DNA of 64,000 nucleotides from an uncultured Microbacterium sp. (lineage in GTDB: Bacteria; Actinomycetota; Actinomycetes; Actinomycetales; Microbacteriaceae): NCBI GenBank assembly GCA_937988695.1, contig CALKHM010000104.1, positions 1 through 64,000 of the forward strand, read 5' to 3'. Positions 63,832 to 64,000 of the stretch are shown here, one piece after another. A program made the position numbers and the translations under genes. Within the stretch, counting starts at the first letter, position 1. Each line of letters begins with the position of its first letter. The notes beneath the pieces are model-generated. The model ran no database searches. It was not told the origin of the DNA and saw only the letters and a list, made by a program, of their open reading frames with translations.

Positions 63832-64000
63832 CTACTTCGCGAAGGGGTGTTCGAAGCTCAGATAGGCGAAGACACGTCGTTCCCCCCGGCTCGGGCCCAC
63901 GCCGATGGGGAATGCGATGCCGGGGACGACCTGGAGCCCGGAGCGAAAGTCGACGGCGCCCCGGATGCCGGGGGAGAGAAGCACCTCCGTGCTTGGCTCG
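63832..64000 (-). CDS. C-terminal end of an outer-membrane beta-barrel protein (partial)
   Basis: Fifty-five codons to a TAG at 63832-63834; the rest lies beyond the window. The sequence (EVLLSPGIRGAVDFRSGLQV ... RRVFAYLSFEHPFAK) alternates polar and hydrophobic residues as in barrel strands and ends near an aromatic residue. The gene lies upstream of the multicopper oxidase on the same strand, so is probably part of that metal operon. Confidence 0.6.
   Translation of the reverse strand, partial: EPSTEVLLSPGIRGAVDFRSGLQVVPGIAFPIGVGPSRGERRVFAYLSFEHPFAK

Overview
The window is a GC-rich (roughly 70%) bacterial segment with strong AGGAGG-type ribosome sites. Outer-membrane and tripartite-efflux genes (CusCBA/TolC, a beta-barrel C-terminus) point to a diderm. 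The gene families present (DUF326 copper proteins, M56-BlaI pairs, DUF5990, DUF2933/DUF5676, UbiB kinase, archaeal-type GAPDH) would fit Gemmatimonadota or a relative; this is an inference from content and is not proven by any marker gene. No rRNA, tRNA, CRISPR array, integrase or transposase was seen.

Layout. 0-4.8 kb: cysteine-rich copper-storage-like protein, UbiB-type kinase, and an OmpR-family response regulator with its sensor kinase. 4.9-11 kb: archaeal-type GAPDH, Cu-type P-ATPase with a CPD motif, class I aldolase, tandem UspA protein. 11-39.7 kb: a carbon-reserve and stress island with site-2 protease, HAD/GH65 fusion phosphorylase, a PEP-synthase remnant, EamA transporter, second UspA, glycogen synthase, phospholipase-D-like protein, GH57 enzyme, heavy-metal chaperone, phosphoketolase, alpha-glucan phosphorylase, cyclopropane fatty acid synthase with two membrane partners, a possible PD-(D/E)XK protein, AMP/thymidine phosphorylase and PRPP synthetase. 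39.9-45 kb: a decayed beta-propeller lipoprotein and a mercury operon merR-A-T-P. 45.6-58.5 kb: copper/silver efflux (cusCBA plus DUF411), BlaI with an M56 protease, CopC, and a P-ATPase lacking most of its actuator domain. 58.7-64 kb: a decayed copper-protein gene, an AbrB/Doc toxin-antitoxin pair, and a ZIP transporter/DtxR regulator/multicopper oxidase group with a cytochrome c relic.

Main discovery. Eleven intergenic sites carry three direct repeats of YTCAS (once each CACAG or TTCAT) at exactly 11-bp spacing, followed after exactly 10 bp by a -10-like hexamer of form NANNNT. Each is oriented toward the gene or operon it precedes: GAPDH, site-2 protease, PEP-synthase relic, second UspA, glycogen synthase, PLD operon, GH57 operon, HMA chaperone, glucan phosphorylase-phosphoketolase, the HMA/membrane protein that heads the lipid-nucleotide operon, and cusCBA. 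This is the geometry of OmpR/PhoB-type activator promoters. The only such regulator in the window lies immediately upstream of the first site, so a single two-component system may switch glycogen turnover, phosphoketolase metabolism, nucleotide salvage, lipid modification, universal stress proteins and copper efflux together.

Several genes are relics (ppsA, beta-propeller lipoprotein, Csp-like protein, cytochrome c), and short 9-19 bp tandem duplications are common at gene borders, so the region is being actively rearranged. Apart from the repeats and hairpins listed, intergenic stretches show nothing I can name.
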